Assembly: GCF_022513635.1 (NCBI RefSeq)
Contig: NZ_JAKWBL010000004.1
Span: 434,001 to 498,000 of the forward strand
Origin: Paraniabella ginsengisoli
Lineage (GTDB): Bacteria; Bacteroidota; Bacteroidia; Chitinophagales; Chitinophagaceae
DNA: 64,000 nucleotides
Reading direction: 5' to 3'
The translations under genes and the position numbers were made by a program. The notes under the pieces were generated by a model that was given only the letters and a program-made list of their open reading frames with translations, was not told the origin of the DNA and made no database searches. This document shows, in pieces, positions 48,194-59,045 of this stretch (its first letter is position 1; every line of letters begins with the position of its first letter).

Positions 48194-48634
48194 ATGGCAC
48201 TTCTTAAATTGGAACTGGATACCCAGGAAATTATCGACAATTTTTTTGACGATACGCGACTTTTGGGCATTGTTACAACGGTAAAAGACTATCGTTTTTG
48301 CTGGAATCTCAATAATATGTTAGAGATCAATTTCCGGATAAACCACGATATCGAAATAGGGTTAAAGCGAAAAAAAGACAATATTTCTTTTCAGTTTATG
48401 AATATCATGAACCCAACAGCGCACTTTCATTATTTATACAACAATCTTCATGACGGAGAGTTTCTTTTACCTGAATTTAAAAACCTCGATTTTTTGTGGT
48501 TGATGAAAAACGACACGGTAACGGAGGAATATCTTAACCAGATAAAAGCGATGTTGCGAAATATTCCAGGTGTGCAGTTAGTGACGGAGCTTACCAATGA
48601 AAAGATCAAAAACAAAGAATACCTCATTTTTTAA
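48194..48634 (+). CDS. IPExxxVDY family protein
   Basis: Intact, 146 residues, cytoplasmic. The family motif appears as [14 protein letters not shown] near residue 92 (I/LPExxxVD/LY/F). This is a small Bacteroidota-specific family of unknown function. The next gene, a pterin dehydratase, starts 11 bp downstream, so the two are probably co-transcribed. Confidence 0.75.
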   Translation: MALLKLELDTQEIIDNFFDDTRLLGIVTTVKDYRFCWNLNNMLEINFRINHDIEIGLKRKKDNISFQFMNIMNPTAHFHYLYNNLHDGEFLLPEFKNLDFLWLMKNDTVTEEYLNQIKAMLRNIPGVQLVTELTNEKIKNKEYLIF

Positions 48635-48644
48635 AAACGTTACT

Positions 48645-48881
48645 ATGTGGCAGGAAGCAAATAACAAGTTGTACAAAAAAGTGGAATTCAAAGATTTTAG
48701 CGAGGCTTTCGCTTTTATGACAAGGGTTGCCATTGAGGCTGAAAAAATGAATCACCATCCTGAATGGAAAAATGTGTACAATTCAGTTGAAATATGGCTT
48801 AGCACACACGATGCTGGCGATGTGGTGACAGAAAAAGACAGGAAACTTTCGCAGAAGATCGACGCCCTTTTACCACATTAA
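48645..48881 (+). CDS. Pterin-4a-carbinolamine dehydratase
   Basis: 78 residues from ATG at 48645 ([18 protein letters not shown]). The active-site motif is [24 protein letters not shown], with His-His-Pro-Glu-Trp and a later His-Asp as in PCD/DCoH proteins. Dehydrates 4a-hydroxytetrahydrobiopterin formed by aromatic amino acid hydroxylases. The longer open frame from 48597 overlaps the previous gene and is less likely. No phenylalanine hydroxylase gene is in the window. Confidence 0.85.
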   Translation: MWQEANNKLYKKVEFKDFSEAFAFMTRVAIEAEKMNHHPEWKNVYNSVEIWLSTHDAGDVVTEKDRKLSQKIDALLPH

Positions 48882-48893
48882 CATCTGCTTTAC

Positions 48894-49775
48894 TTAAAGC
48901 ATGGAAGAAAGTTTTTCACCTCCTTTAATACCGAAATCCAAAGTGCGTATTGGAAAAGGAATAGAAATATCATTTTCGTCAAATGCCTTCTTAATCAGTT
49001 TTATAGCTTCGCTGCGGCCCTGCCAGAAAGTGGGTTGATCGCCAGAATTAAACCAAATAAGAATCGAAAATTCTATTGAAGAGTCGCCAAACTTATCATA
49101 GAATAATTGCGGCTCAGTAAACTCAGATAAAACACTTATTTGTTTGACCGCTTCTAACGCGACCCTTTCCACTTTTTCAAGATCGTCTCCATAGGAAACG
49201 CCTACTTTGAGGTCAAGTCTTCTTTGGCCTAAAGTCGAAAAATTAATAAGTGGATTTTGAAAAATATCTTTATTAGGAATAGAAACGATCTGACCCTGGA
49301 AATTTCTGATAACTGTATGCCGTAAATGTACTATCTGTACCACGCCGTAATGATCTTTGCTCTGAATCGTCTCGCCCGATTTGAAGGGCCGCTGTAGCGC
49401 GAGAAAAACACCCGAAACAAAGTTGGCCGCCGTATCCTGAAATGCAAATGCCAGCGCCAAAGTAATCACCCCGGCACCAGCTAAGAGCGTTTTTACTGTA
49501 GCGTCCAGTTGCAACACCTTTAGGGCCGAGAAAACAACGATTCCAATAAGTAACAGATGAATGATGGACGAAATCAGGTTTGTCAGGTTTTTGTGCTTAA
49601 CAAACCGCGAGATTATTTTTTCTAGAATCCTTTTTAAACGATTTACAATGAAAATACCTAATACTAAAATGATACACGCCAACAACAGGTTTGGTAAAAT
49701 AGCAATGGCATCAGTAACCCATGTGTCTAGCTTTTTCGAAATAATATCATAGGCTTTTTTGAAACTGATGTTCAT
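48894..49775 (-). CDS. MscS-family mechanosensitive ion channel
   Basis: Intact, 293 residues. Three N-terminal membrane segments (about 22-105), the third being the pore helix with AGAGVITLALAFAFQDTAANFVSGVFL. Then comes the beta domain (GETIQSKDHYGVVQIVHLRHTVIRN; SIPNKDIFQNPLINF) and an alpha/beta C-terminal domain. It opens under hypo-osmotic stress to release solutes. Convergent with the pterin dehydratase, divergent from the PpiD-like gene. Confidence 0.9.
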   Translation of the reverse strand: MNISFKKAYDIISKKLDTWVTDAIAILPNLLLACIILVLGIFIVNRLKRILEKIISRFVKHKNLTNLISSIIHLLLIGIVVFSALKVLQLDATVKTLLAGAGVITLALAFAFQDTAANFVSGVFLALQRPFKSGETIQSKDHYGVVQIVHLRHTVIRNFQGQIVSIPNKDIFQNPLINFSTLGQRRLDLKVGVSYGDDLEKVERVALEAVKQISVLSEFTEPQLFYDKFGDSSIEFSILIWFNSGDQPTFWQGRSEAIKLIKKAFDENDISIPFPIRTLDFGIKGGEKLSSML

Positions 49776-49820
49776 GATTGATGTTAGTTTGGTTAGCGTA
49801 CACTAATAAGTTGTTCGCAA

Positions 49821-49852
49821 TTTGTGGATATTTCCAAATACCCCTATTTTTG
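49821..49852 (+). promoter_or_regulatory. Promoter of the PpiD-like gene
   Basis: TTTG (49821-49824), 20-bp gap, TATTTTTG (49845-49852): a full match to the Bacteroidota sigma-A consensus, 30 bp before the ATG at 49882. This is the best promoter I see in the window. Confidence 0.65.
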
Positions 49853-49881
49853 CCGTCCTTTTATTTAGCTTTAATATAATT

Positions 49882-52022
49882 ATGTCAATAATACAAAAAA
49901 TCCAGGACAAATACGGCAAAGTAATGGCCATCATTATTGCTTTGGCGCTCGTAGTGTTTGTGATAATGCTTGCTTTTGAGAACGGTGGTAGTTTATTTAG
50001 AGGCGACACCACAACCGTGGGTAAAGTAAATGGCGAATCGGTCAAATACGATAATTTCCGTGCCATGGTTGATCAGCAAACCCAGATGATGCAGCAACGC
50101 GGCATGGGAACCAACAGCGAAATGCTGGCCCAGCAAGCGAATGAAGGCGCATGGAATACAGAGATAGCAAGAATACTTCTGACACAGGAAGCAGATAAAT
50201 TAGGTATGGAGATCGGAAAAAAGAACTGAATGATTTACTGTTCGGCCGAAACCCTCCACCAGATTTAAAACAAGCTTTCACTGATCCACAAACTGGTGTT
50301 TATGATCCGTCTGTAGCACAGCAACAAATCAATCAGATAAAAAGCAAAGGTACACCTGAACAAAAAGCGCAGTTAAATGCTTTTATAGACCAGATGCTTT
50401 TTCAGCACCTGGCTCAAAAATATGATGCTTTGTTAACGAACAGCATCAACTTTCCTAAATGGATGGTTGAAAAAGAAAATGCACAAAACAGCTTAATATC
50501 AAAAGTATCTTTTGTAAGAGAGCCTTACGCGAGCATTTCTGATTCAGCGGTTAAAATAACAGACGCCGATATCAAGGCGTATGTAGACGCACACGAAAAT
50601 GATTTTAAACAAACAGAAAGCCGCAGCGTTTCTTACGTCGCATTCAATGCTCAGCCCAATGCTGCAGACAGTGCACAAGCTAAAGAAAATCTTCTGGCGT
50701 TAAAGCCCGCTTTTGACAGCGCAAAAAATATGAAGGATTATTTGATGACTCAAAGCATCAATAATTACTATGATGGCTATATCAGCGGCAACCGCATACA
50801 GGTTCCGGTGAAGGATTCTATTTTTAAAGTAGGAACAGGCAATGTGTACGGACCCTATGTTGACGGTGGAAGTTATGCTCTGGCTAAAATTGTTGCAGCA
50901 AGGCAAATTCCTGATACGGTAAGTGTAAGGCATATTTTAATAGGTCTTTTTCAACAAGATCCGCAATCGGGTCAAAGGGTTCAAATAAGAGACACTGCCA
51001 CTGCTAAAAAACTGGCGGATAGTATTTCTTTAGTTATAAGAAACGGAGGCAACTTTGATTCTTTAGCAGCTAAGTTTTCAGATGATCAGGGAAGCGTGCA
51101 AAATGGCGGAAAAATTGAAAATATCCCCTCTGGTCAAAACGTTCCGGAGTTTAATGATTTTACTTTTACAAATCCGGTAGGAACTAAAGGAGTGGTTAAA
51201 ACGGAATATGGATATCATTATGTAGAAATTCTTTCTCAAAAAGGAAGTGCAACTGGTTATAAAATTGCTTACCTGAATAAACCAATTGAAGCGAGTACGG
51301 AAACAGATATGGCAGCGAATAGCGCAGCTACAAAATTTGCAGGTGAAGCAACAGATCAAAAATCTTTCGACGCGGCTGCAGATAAACTTCAAAAGGAAAA
51401 AGGAATTTATAAATCTGTTGCGCAGGACCTCCAGCCAACAGGCTCTATGATACAAGGCGTTGGTGCATCGCGCTCGTTTGTAAAGAGCGTTTATAATGCA
51501 GATCTTGGAGACGTTATTCAGCCTGAGCGTGTAGGAGATTTCTATGTAGTTGCAGTGGTTACGGAAGTGAATAAGGAAGGAACAATGAGCCCCGCAAAAG
51601 CAAGAGCAATGGTTGAGCCTTTGCTTGTTAATCAAAAGAAAGCAGAGATCATTACTCAAAAAATAGGTAAGATCACATCACTTGAAGCAGCCGCCAAAAC
51701 ATTAAATAAGCAGGTTGAAACAGCAGATAGCCTTCGCTTCGGCGGGCAACCATCCATGTCTTTAGGTTTTGAACCCAAAGTGATTGGTGCTGCATTTAAT
51801 AAGGCTAATGTAAACAAGGTGATCAATGAGGCGATTCCTGGTACACAAGGTGTTTATGTAGTTAGGATTGATAATTTATCGAGCACACCGGTTCAGGCAG
51901 CAAACGTAGAAGAGTTAAGAAAAATGCGTTCCATGCAAGCCAGGCAACAAGCTCAGTTCCAGTCTTTACAGGCATTGAGAGAGGCCGCTACTATAAAAGA
52001 CAATCGCAGCAAGTTTTATTAA
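49882..52022 (+). CDS. Peptidyl-prolyl isomerase, PpiD/SurA-like (one frameshift)
   Basis: About 713 residues. A single N-terminal membrane anchor (VMAIIIALALVVFVIML) holds a periplasmic chaperone. A SurA-N-like helical region follows (QQTQMMQQRGMGTN ... LDQMLFQHLA), then a parvulin PPIC domain (SVRHILIGLF ... NGGNFDSLAAKFSDDQGSVQNGG ... VKTEYGYHYVEIL) and further helical segments. It helps outer-membrane and secreted proteins fold. The frame breaks at the A6 run 50217-50222; one A gives EIGKKELNDLLFGRNPPPD. Terminator at 52046-52073. Confidence 0.88.
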
Positions 52023-52045
52023 TATCAGTAATTGATAAATATATT

Positions 52046-52073
52046 AATCCCGGCCCAGTGCCGGGATTTTTTT
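52046..52073 (+). terminator. Terminator after PpiD-like gene
   Basis: Perfect 9-bp stem AATCCCGGC (52046-52054) / GCCGGGATT (52060-52068) with a 5-nt loop and a T tract to 52073. Confidence 0.88.
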
Positions 52074-52115
52074 ATACATCTGAACAGTTCGCCAGCTATT
52101 ATGTTATTTTTAAGT

Positions 52116-52621
52116 ATGGAAGAAGTTATCAGAAATAAAGTAGCCGAAAGTGGCATTATCACATTAAACCTGGAGGATTTTTATCCAAAAGAAGAGATTG
52201 TCATTTTCGATATCAAGGATTATTTGTTTATGGAAATGATACTGAAAGAAAAAGATTTCCGCGAAGCGCTAAAGCAACACGATTGGCAACAATATACTGG
52301 TAAAAACGTAGGAATTACTTGTACCGCTGATGCTATTGTACCTCTTTGGGCTTATATGCTGATAACAACTTACCTGCAACCGATAGCCAATTATGTAGCT
52401 GCAGGCGATGTGGATGAACTTAAGAAAAGAATATTGCTAAAAAATATCAACGCCATAAACATCAACGAGTATATTGACAAACGCGTAGTTATAAAAGGTT
52501 GTGGCGATATCTCTATTGGCGAATTTGCTTACGCAGAAATTACGCGTGTGTTATTGCCCGTTGTCAAAAGCCTGATGTATGGAGAGCCTTGCAGCACAGT
52601 GCCGGTTTATAAAAAAGATAA
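52116..52621 (+). CDS. DUF2480 family protein (frameshift at the very end)
   Basis: About 169 residues from ATG at 52116 (MEEVIRNKVAESGIITLNLEDFYP). Conserved stretches include FDIKDYLFMEMILKEKDFR and CTADAIVPLWAYMLI. A Bacteroidota family of unknown function, with no signal peptide. In the given sequence the frame runs on to 52718 through a palindromic repeat. Adding one A to the run 52611-52616 ends it at 52619-52621 with VPVYKKR, a natural end. Confidence 0.75.
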
Positions 52622-52636
52622 ACAGGAGTCCACGGG

Positions 52637-52695
52637 TTCTCACAGATTAACACAGAAGTTTCATTTTCCGTATACTTCTGTATTTTCTGTGAGAA
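52637..52695. repeat. Palindromic repeat, family B copy 3
   Basis: 59 bp with 9-bp ends TTCTCACAG / CTGTGAGAA and inner CACAGAAGT / ACTTCTGT. It belongs with 31265-31332 and 42386-42451. It sits 15 bp after the repaired DUF2480 stop and may terminate both convergent genes. Confidence 0.7.
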
Positions 52696-52723
52696 ATATA
52701 AACCAACGCTGCAATTAATCTTT

Positions 52724-53577
52724 TTATTTCAAACCCATCAAAACCTTCTTTATATCATCATATTGTTCCCATGGAATAAAATGCCGTGCACCGTCCAGTA
52801 TCAATAATTTTTTATTATGGTTGGCAACTAATTTCTTTTCAATATAATAAGCATTGCCAACCGGCACAAAACTATCTTTATTTCCATGCACAATCCATAC
52901 AGGACATTTTACTTTATCCCAATCTTTTTCTATCAACTTAAGATCCTTTTTTAAATAGATCAATTCTTTATTACTCGGCCTGAAAGCGCCGGGAAGCAAG
53001 TATTTTAGCGGAAATTTATCCAGCACATATCTCCAGTATTCTTTTTTTCTTCAGCCGGATCAACGGATGCAGCAAGCAACACAATTCCTGAAAATAAGCC
53101 AGGGGTATTCATTTCAAGCTTTGCCACCAATGGGCCGCCAAGAGAATGGCCTATGCCATACATGGGTTGTTCGTTTTGGAAAGATTGAATAAGTGGTGTA
53201 AGCATAGCCGCCTGGGCTTCAAGATTCACCGCTTCACCAAACTGGCTATAACCAAAACCCGGCCGGTCAATGGAAATCATTCGATACTTGCTGAGTAATT
53301 CTTTATCGCGCATATATCTTTCAAAAGCATTCCATGCTCCGGGAGAGCCATGAAGAAAAAGCAATGTTGGAAGTGTGTCGCTTCCTGTTTTAGCATAATG
53401 AAGTGTAAAATTATTTACTTTAAAATCAGCGATTGTAATTGTTACGCCGGAATCGGCAAACAGCTGTTTAGCTTCGCTATCACTTATCCTGAATTTCATG
53501 CAGGACTGAGACATGATCAACCATCCTGCTAAAATTGCAAGACAGATCATCTTCCACCGTTTAAAAAATCGCTTCAT
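52724..53577 (-). CDS. Alpha/beta hydrolase lipoprotein (one frameshift)
   Basis: About 284 residues. The N-terminus MKRFFKRWKMICLAILAGWLIMSQSC ends in a plausible lipobox Cys, so it is likely anchored in the cell envelope. Oxyanion region LFLHGSPGAW, nucleophile Ser in GIGHSLGGPLV, acid in HGNKDSFVP, His in DGARHFIPWE. The frame breaks at the T7 run 53042-53048; one base gives EEKKEYWRYVLDKFPLKYL. Esterase-like; the substrate is unknown. Confidence 0.82.
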
Positions 53578-53654
53578 TGTTGTTCTTTCTCATGGGTCGC
53601 AAATGGAAACCGATGAACCAAAAGATAAAGTTACTGGCAATGAGCCGAAAGCGT

Positions 53655-55764
53655 CTATCGTAATTTAAATTTCCAAATTGGTTTATCGCCTTTAAGATGT
53701 TCTACAAAATAGTTCCAGAGTTTTTTCTGAAAATAGTCAGCCGATTTTCCGGTGTATCCGTGATGCTGGCTGGGAAGGATCAACATATCAAATTCTTTGT
53801 CGGCATTTACTAAAGCTTCTGCCAGCTTAAAAGTTGCAGAGGGATTTACATTTTCATCAATTCCTCCATGAACAAGCAACAGTTTCCCCGTTAAATTTCC
53901 GGCCATTGTAATATTGGAAACCTTGTGATAACTGCTGTCTACAGGCCAACCCATATACATTTCGGGCCACCAGTCCTTTTCCATTCTAAAATCATGATCT
54001 GCAGAACTGGCTACCGCAACTTTATAAAAGTCCGGAAACTCTAACACGGCATGTCCTGCATCATAACCGCCTGCCGAATGGCCAAAAATGCCAACTTTGG
54101 TCGTATCAATCCATGAAAATTGTTTACCCATTGCCTTTATCGCAATTACATGGTCCAATAGGTTTTGCCCCATATTTTTATAAGATACATTATGAAACGC
54201 TTTGGATCGTCCCGCTGTTCCAAGTCCATCAACGGCAACCACAACAAAGCCAAGCTCAGCTAATGCCTGGTTGCCTCTGCTCGCCGCTTTTGAAAAACTA
54301 TTTGGAAACATATAAGTGTGCGGGCCAGTGTACGTTTGGTCAATTACCGGATATTTCTTTGATGGATCAAAATTCGAGGGCTTCCAAATGGCAGCATAAA
54401 TGGTGGTCTTACCGTCTCTGCCAAGCGTCGTGAATTCTTGCGGGAAAGGAAAGGATTTAGTTTCGGGTAGATTAATTGTTGCTTTAGCCAACTCCTTTAA
54501 AATCATTCCTGTCATCCCATCGCGCAGAACGGTTCTTGTCGGCTTTGTCATGGTCGACATATTATCAACCAGGTATTTACCGTCAGTTGAAAAACTCACA
54601 TCATGATTTTCCTTTTCCGGTGTTAGCAGACTTGTTTTTTTGTTTTGATATTAACCTTGTAAGCAAAATCAAAATACGGGTTGGCCTCTTCTTTTCCTTT
54701 TGCAGTAAAAAAATATCTCCGGATTTTTTATTGATGAAAGAAATGTCGTTTACGTAATAATTGCCATTTGTCAGCCTTGTTATCTTTTTGCTTTTTAAAT
54801 CCAATGCATATAGTTGCTTCCAGCCATCTTTTTCAGATGTAAATATGATCTGGTTCCATTCTTCTTCTAAGCGATAGTTAAAATTGTCAATGTTCGTTTC
54901 GCTGTTTTCAGTATAAAGTAGCTCCTTACTTTTAGTAACCACATCGTACAAGAAAAGATTAACTTTCTGATAACCCCTTACCCTTTCAAGAATCAGAGCT
55001 TTTCCAAAATCGGGCAACCATTCAAAACGTATTGAATTTACATTTCTGAATTCGTTGAGACGATTCGCCTCGCCTGTTTGCGTATTAAAAACAACCGGCG
55101 TCATATAAACCATATCTGTATCGCCTGGCGATCCACGATAGTAAGACAACAACTTGGGTTTGTAAAGTGTATCAATACTCCAGTCAAGCAGGTACATCTT
55201 TTTTGCGTTCCGCAGATCGCAAATGAAAGCCTGGATAAACTTCCCGTCAGGCGACCAGCTCACATCAAAATGTTCAGGACGATCACCATTTTCTCCTTCA
55301 ATAATTTCTCCCCATCCATAATAGCTGGCATATTCATAATTTTTAGCGCCATCGAAGCTTAATTGCTTTTCTGCTCCGCTTCCGGTTTTTTTTATAAATA
55401 GATTATAATCCTTTACAAATGCGGTCCATGCTTTATCCGGCGATTCTGATTCCATGTTTCGTTTTGTTGATCGTCTTTCACCCCAACCGTTTTGAGTTCC
55501 ATTTTCATTTTTTGAATCTGTTATTAAGCCGGTTTCGAAATCATAATTTTTCTTGTGCGATCCTGCGCTATCCTGCATAGAAAAGGTAAAGCCGCTGCCA
55601 TCCCTTAACCAGGTTGGTCTTATAGCAGTATTCCACACTATATTTTTAGAAATATTGCTACCCAAAAAACTAACCGCTCTGTTATAGTCGGCAAGGCTAA
55701 TCTGTTGTGCAAAAGAAAAAGTAAGAATAAGTATGCAGGAAAAGGAAAGGGCAAATTTCTTCAT
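53655..55764 (-). CDS. S9 prolyl oligopeptidase-family dipeptidyl-peptidase IV (two frameshifts)
   Basis: About 703 residues, secreted (MKKFALSFSCILILTFSFAQ). An N-terminal eight-bladed propeller (about 40-440, for example HFDVSWSPDGKFIQAF) precedes a C-terminal hydrolase. Ser is in GIFGHSAGGYDAGHAV, Asp in VHGGIDENVNP, His in PSQHHGY. Removes X-Pro or similar dipeptides from peptides. Frame breaks are at the A7 run 54707-54713 (repair: DIFFTAKGKEEANPYF) and the T7 run 54635-54641 (repair: KTKKTSLLTPEKENHD). Substrate preference is inferred only from family. Confidence 0.86.
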
Positions 55765-55894
55765 GATTTTTTATAACATCTGTATATTAAAAATATAATA
55801 GAAACAAGATGTAAAATAGCAAATGAGCAATAGTAGAACCGGCACTTTATTATCAGAATCCAAACATATTTTAGCTGCAGTTATCGTAAGAATT

Positions 55895-57007
55895 TTAAAA
55901 CCAGCCTCTTCTTTTAAATAAGATCAGCATCCATGCAGGAATTAAAAGCATGGCACCAACAGCCATCCAGAAACCCCAATGCTGGCCGCTTAACGGTATC
56001 ACCTGGAAGTTCATTCCAAAAATGCCACCTATAACTGTAGCTGGCGCCAGCACACATGTTACAATGGCCATCACTTTCATCACTTCATTCATCTTCAGGT
56101 TTACATTGCTGATGTAAAGGTCTTGCATGCCCATGATCATATCGCGATAGTTATCTACAAGATCGATTGCCTGAACGATGTGATCATAAACATCCTTATA
56201 AAATCGTTCATTAAACTCGGTAAGCAGTTCGCTATCGCTTTTAATAAGTCCGCCAATAACTTCCCGAACCGGATAAATACTTCTTTTTAAAACGATCAGC
56301 TCTTTGCGTAACACGTTCACCATTGCCAATGCGCGCTTGTTGGTGCCGCGTATAATTTCTTCTTCAATATCTTCAATGCGATCGCCAAGCTTTTCCATCG
56401 CCACAAAATAATTATCAACTATTGTATCTATTAAAGTATAATACAGATAATCTGCTTCTTTAGCCCTCGTCTTGCTAGTTGCTAATTTCAATCGCTCTCT
56501 AAGCGGATTAAAAAGATCGCGCGAGGGGTCGTCCTGAAATGTGATCACAAAATTTTTACCAAGCACCAGGCTTATCTGCTCCTGCCCGATCGAATTTTTT
56601 TCTTCATTGTAATAAAGAATATTCATCAGGCAAAAAAGTATCTCGTCTATTTCATCCACTTTCGGGCGCTGGTTCACACTCAATATATCTTCCCTCAATA
56701 AAAGGTTAATGCCATACTGATCGCCAATAAGGTCAACATCTTTTGTTCGCAGGCCATCAATATTGATCCAGATAATATGATCATTACATTTTAATGATAA
56801 CGCCTCTTCAATGGAAATATTTTTATATTCCTTTATATCCGTCTTGCTATAAACATAAGCCGTTATAACAACCATTGCAGCCTCTTCCCTAACCGGGATT
56901 ATAGTTGGGTTAACAGTAAGTATTTCTTTAGTTCGCTCGGTTCCGAACAGTTCCAACAAATTAGGAAGGAAAAGGTATCTTAAATATTTTTCCGGGCGCA
57001 TTTTCAT
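55895..57007 (-). CDS. corA: CorA-type magnesium/cobalt transporter
   Basis: Intact, 370 residues. A long cytoplasmic funnel domain (about 40-300, mostly helical) is followed by two C-terminal membrane helices. The pore signature is FGMNFQVIP in place of the usual YGMNF. It ends with the basic KRRGWF typical of CorA. Imports Mg2+ and possibly Co2+ or Ni2+. kdsB follows downstream on the same strand. No M-box riboswitch is recognised upstream. Confidence 0.9.
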   Translation of the reverse strand: MKMRPEKYLRYLFLPNLLELFGTERTKEILTVNPTIIPVREEAAMVVITAYVYSKTDIKEYKNISIEEALSLKCNDHIIWINIDGLRTKDVDLIGDQYGINLLLREDILSVNQRPKVDEIDEILFCLMNILYYNEEKNSIGQEQISLVLGKNFVITFQDDPSRDLFNPLRERLKLATSKTRAKEADYLYYTLIDTIVDNYFVAMEKLGDRIEDIEEEIIRGTNKRALAMVNVLRKELIVLKRSIYPVREVIGGLIKSDSELLTEFNERFYKDVYDHIVQAIDLVDNYRDMIMGMQDLYISNVNLKMNEVMKVMAIVTCVLAPATVIGGIFGMNFQVIPLSGQHWGFWMAVGAMLLIPAWMLILFKRRGWF

Positions 57008-57097
57008 TTTTGGAAGATAAAATTTTTTTGTTGATCAACAGAAGAATATATGGCATCAGGATTGCGACGCTCCTTTTATCGTTCCGATTAAATGGCA

Positions 57098-57826
57098 TCA
57101 AATTTTGCCAATCAACTTCATTGCTTTTTCCAGGTCTTCCGGCGTATCAATGGCTATATTTTTATAATTAGTTTCCGCAATATAAATATCAATGCCATTA
57201 TATAAAAACCGGAGTTGTTCTAGTTTCTCAATTTGCTCAAGTGGAGCTTGTGGCAATGCGGTAAAAGCCTGTAGTGCTTCATTACGAAATGCATACACAC
57301 CAATATGCAAAAAATAATCAACCGCAATGTCAGCATCTCTTCGATATGGAATGATACTGCGGCTAAAATAAAGTGCCTTTTGGTTTTTATTAGTTACCAC
57401 TTTAACCATGTTAGGATTATTGGCGTCATTAACATCATCCATCTTTCTCATTAATGAAGCAACCTGAACTTTAGTATTATCAAACAAGCGCACCAATTTT
57501 TCCAGCGGCTCTTTTTGTATAAATGGTTCATCACCCTGCACATTTACGATCACATCTGCATCTAAATCTCGCGCTGCTTCTGCAATGCGATCTGTACCAC
57601 TTTCGTGTTCGGTTAGGCTCATAATAGCTTTGCCACCGCGATCAGTAATTTCTTTATAAATAATGTCACTGTCTGTAATAACGTACACTTCATTAAACAG
57701 ATCGCTGTTTAATGCTGCTTCATAAGTACGAGTAATAACCGGTTTATCGCCTAGCATCTTCATTAATTTCGCAGGAAACCGTGTGGCAGCATAGCGCGCC
57801 GGAATCATTGCTATTACTTTAGTCAT
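57098..57826 (-). CDS. kdsB: 3-deoxy-manno-octulosonate cytidylyltransferase
   Basis: Intact, 242 residues. Activates Kdo as CMP-Kdo for lipid A-core assembly. N-terminal MIPARYAATRFPAKLMKMLGDKPVI is the CTP-binding signature; VNVQGDEPFIQKE holds the metal-binding Asp; YFLHIGVYAFRNEAL and GIDIYIAETNY follow. It pairs functionally with kdsD at 5.2-6.2 kb, so the organism makes Kdo-containing lipopolysaccharide. It lies between corA and the fatty-acid hydroxylase gene. Confidence 0.95.
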   Translation of the reverse strand: MTKVIAMIPARYAATRFPAKLMKMLGDKPVITRTYEAALNSDLFNEVYVITDSDIIYKEITDRGGKAIMSLTEHESGTDRIAEAARDLDADVIVNVQGDEPFIQKEPLEKLVRLFDNTKVQVASLMRKMDDVNDANNPNMVKVVTNKNQKALYFSRSIIPYRRDADIAVDYFLHIGVYAFRNEALQAFTALPQAPLEQIEKLEQLRFLYNGIDIYIAETNYKNIAIDTPEDLEKAMKLIGKI

Positions 57827-57865
57827 GCTTCAAAAATAAATGAATCTTTTAAGAGAGATGATAGT

Positions 57866-58696
57866 CTATTGTCCGTCATGTTTCTTCTTCAAGAAAGGAT
57901 CTTTCAATAAGTTTAAAAAATCTTCGTCTTTTTCGTTGGGATAATATTTATCTAGCCCATATTTTATTTTGGAAGGGTGCAGTGTTGTAAAGGTGCGAAA
58001 CATGCGGTCCCATACAGAAAAGACTGCGCCATAATTACTGTCGGTATATGGCTGCATCCAGTGGTGGTGAACCTTATGCATATTGGGCGATACGAAAATA
58101 TAGCTCAAACCTTTATCCAACAAAGGAGGCAGATTAATATTAGCGTGCGTAAATGCAGTTGTAATAACAACCAATGTTTGGTAGATCATTACGCTATACA
58201 TAGGCGCGCCACTCATGAAAATCAGCAATAAAAAGAAGATACCTCTCAACAAACTATCGCCTGGATGATGTCGAAGGCCCGTGGTTACATCAACTTTATT
58301 GTCACTGTGATGAATTAGATGATAACGCCAGAGATAAGGATTTTTATGCATTACCCAATGCACCAGCCAGCTGCTAAAGTCGAGCGCAAGCACACCAATA
58401 ATAATGGCTCCCCAAACATTGGCATTAAACCAATAAACCATTCCAAAACCAGCTTCTTTGCACCAATCGCTCAGCATTACAATAAGAACAGCTAGCGCTG
58501 TATGTATGATCAGGTGCATTACGGTAAAACCAAAATTCACCAAAGCATGTCGAAATTTGTTTTTACGGTATTGAAGTTTTACTAAAGGAATGGCGCCTTC
58601 AATTATCCAGAAGAATAATAAGCCTCCCACCAGCAAGGCCATTCTTTCGAATGGACGCTGCTCCAAAGTAGAAAAATATGTAATGACTTTGTCCAT
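57866..58696 (-). CDS. Sterol desaturase / fatty acid hydroxylase family protein
   Basis: About 276 residues from ATG at 58696 (MDKVITYFSTLEQ). Four membrane helices and the histidine clusters of the di-iron hydroxylase family: HWVMHKNPYLWRYHLIHHSD, TGLRHHPGD and MHKVHHHWMQPY. The family hydroxylates or desaturates lipids (carotenoids, sphingolipids, sterols). Substrate unknown; sphingolipid or ornithine-lipid modification would fit Bacteroidota. An inverted repeat lies just upstream. Confidence 0.85.
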   Translation of the reverse strand: MDKVITYFSTLEQRPFERMALLVGGLLFFWIIEGAIPLVKLQYRKNKFRHALVNFGFTVMHLIIHTALAVLIVMLSDWCKEAGFGMVYWFNANVWGAIIIGVLALDFSSWLVHWVMHKNPYLWRYHLIHHSDNKVDVTTGLRHHPGDSLLRGIFFLLLIFMSGAPMYSVMIYQTLVVITTAFTHANINLPPLLDKGLSYIFVSPNMHKVHHHWMQPYTDSNYGAVFSVWDRMFRTFTTLHPSKIKYGLDKYYPNEKDEDFLNLLKDPFLKKKHDGQ

Positions 58697-58704
58697 GATG
58701 AAAT

Positions 58705-58803
58705 AGTCGGTAAGTCTGCAAGCCCGAAAGTCAGTCAATCAAATGCCTGAGAAAGTAAACACTACACAAAAGCGCACTCATCGCACTTACAGACTTACTG
58801 TCT
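58705..58803. repeat. Imperfect inverted repeat, family E
   Basis: AGTCGGTAAGTCTGCAAG (58705-58722) and CTTACAGACTTACTGTCT (58786-58803) are complementary with three mismatches and enclose 63 bp rich in GTCAGTC-like words. It is between the hydroxylase and DUF2007 genes; the right arm overlaps the DUF2007 stop. Single copy in the window, similar in style to families A-D. Confidence 0.45.
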
Positions 58804-59016
58804 TCCTGACTCTTCATTATTGGCAATAAGCGCTAACGCCCGTTCTATCTGCGGTTCAGCAACCATTAGCTTAATGCCGCCAACAGTATTAGCAGTTATC
58901 ATCGTTACTGTATTTTCATCTTTCAACCAGCAATTAATATGCTCATCTTGCAAGCGGCCCATTGCTAAATGAGCGCTTATATAATCATCATACACGGCAG
59001 CAATAAAAAACTTCAT
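58795..59016 (-). CDS. DUF2007-domain small protein
   Basis: 73 residues from ATG at 59016 (MKFFIAAVYDDYISAHLAMGRLQ). The DUF2007 fold (putative signal-transducing protein) is recognisable in ISAHLAMGRLQDEHINCWLKDENT and GGIKLMVAEPQIERALALI. Function unknown. The upstream longer frame overlaps a terminator and is rejected. Confidence 0.7.
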   Translation of the reverse strand: MKFFIAAVYDDYISAHLAMGRLQDEHINCWLKDENTVTMITANTVGGIKLMVAEPQIERALALIANNEESGRQ

Positions 59017-59045
59017 ATTTAAAATTAACTTAAAAAGATCAGTAT

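Noticed and set aside
31265..52695. CRISPR array
   Set aside because: The repeats are single palindromic elements 10 kb apart, not regularly spaced units, and no cas genes are present.
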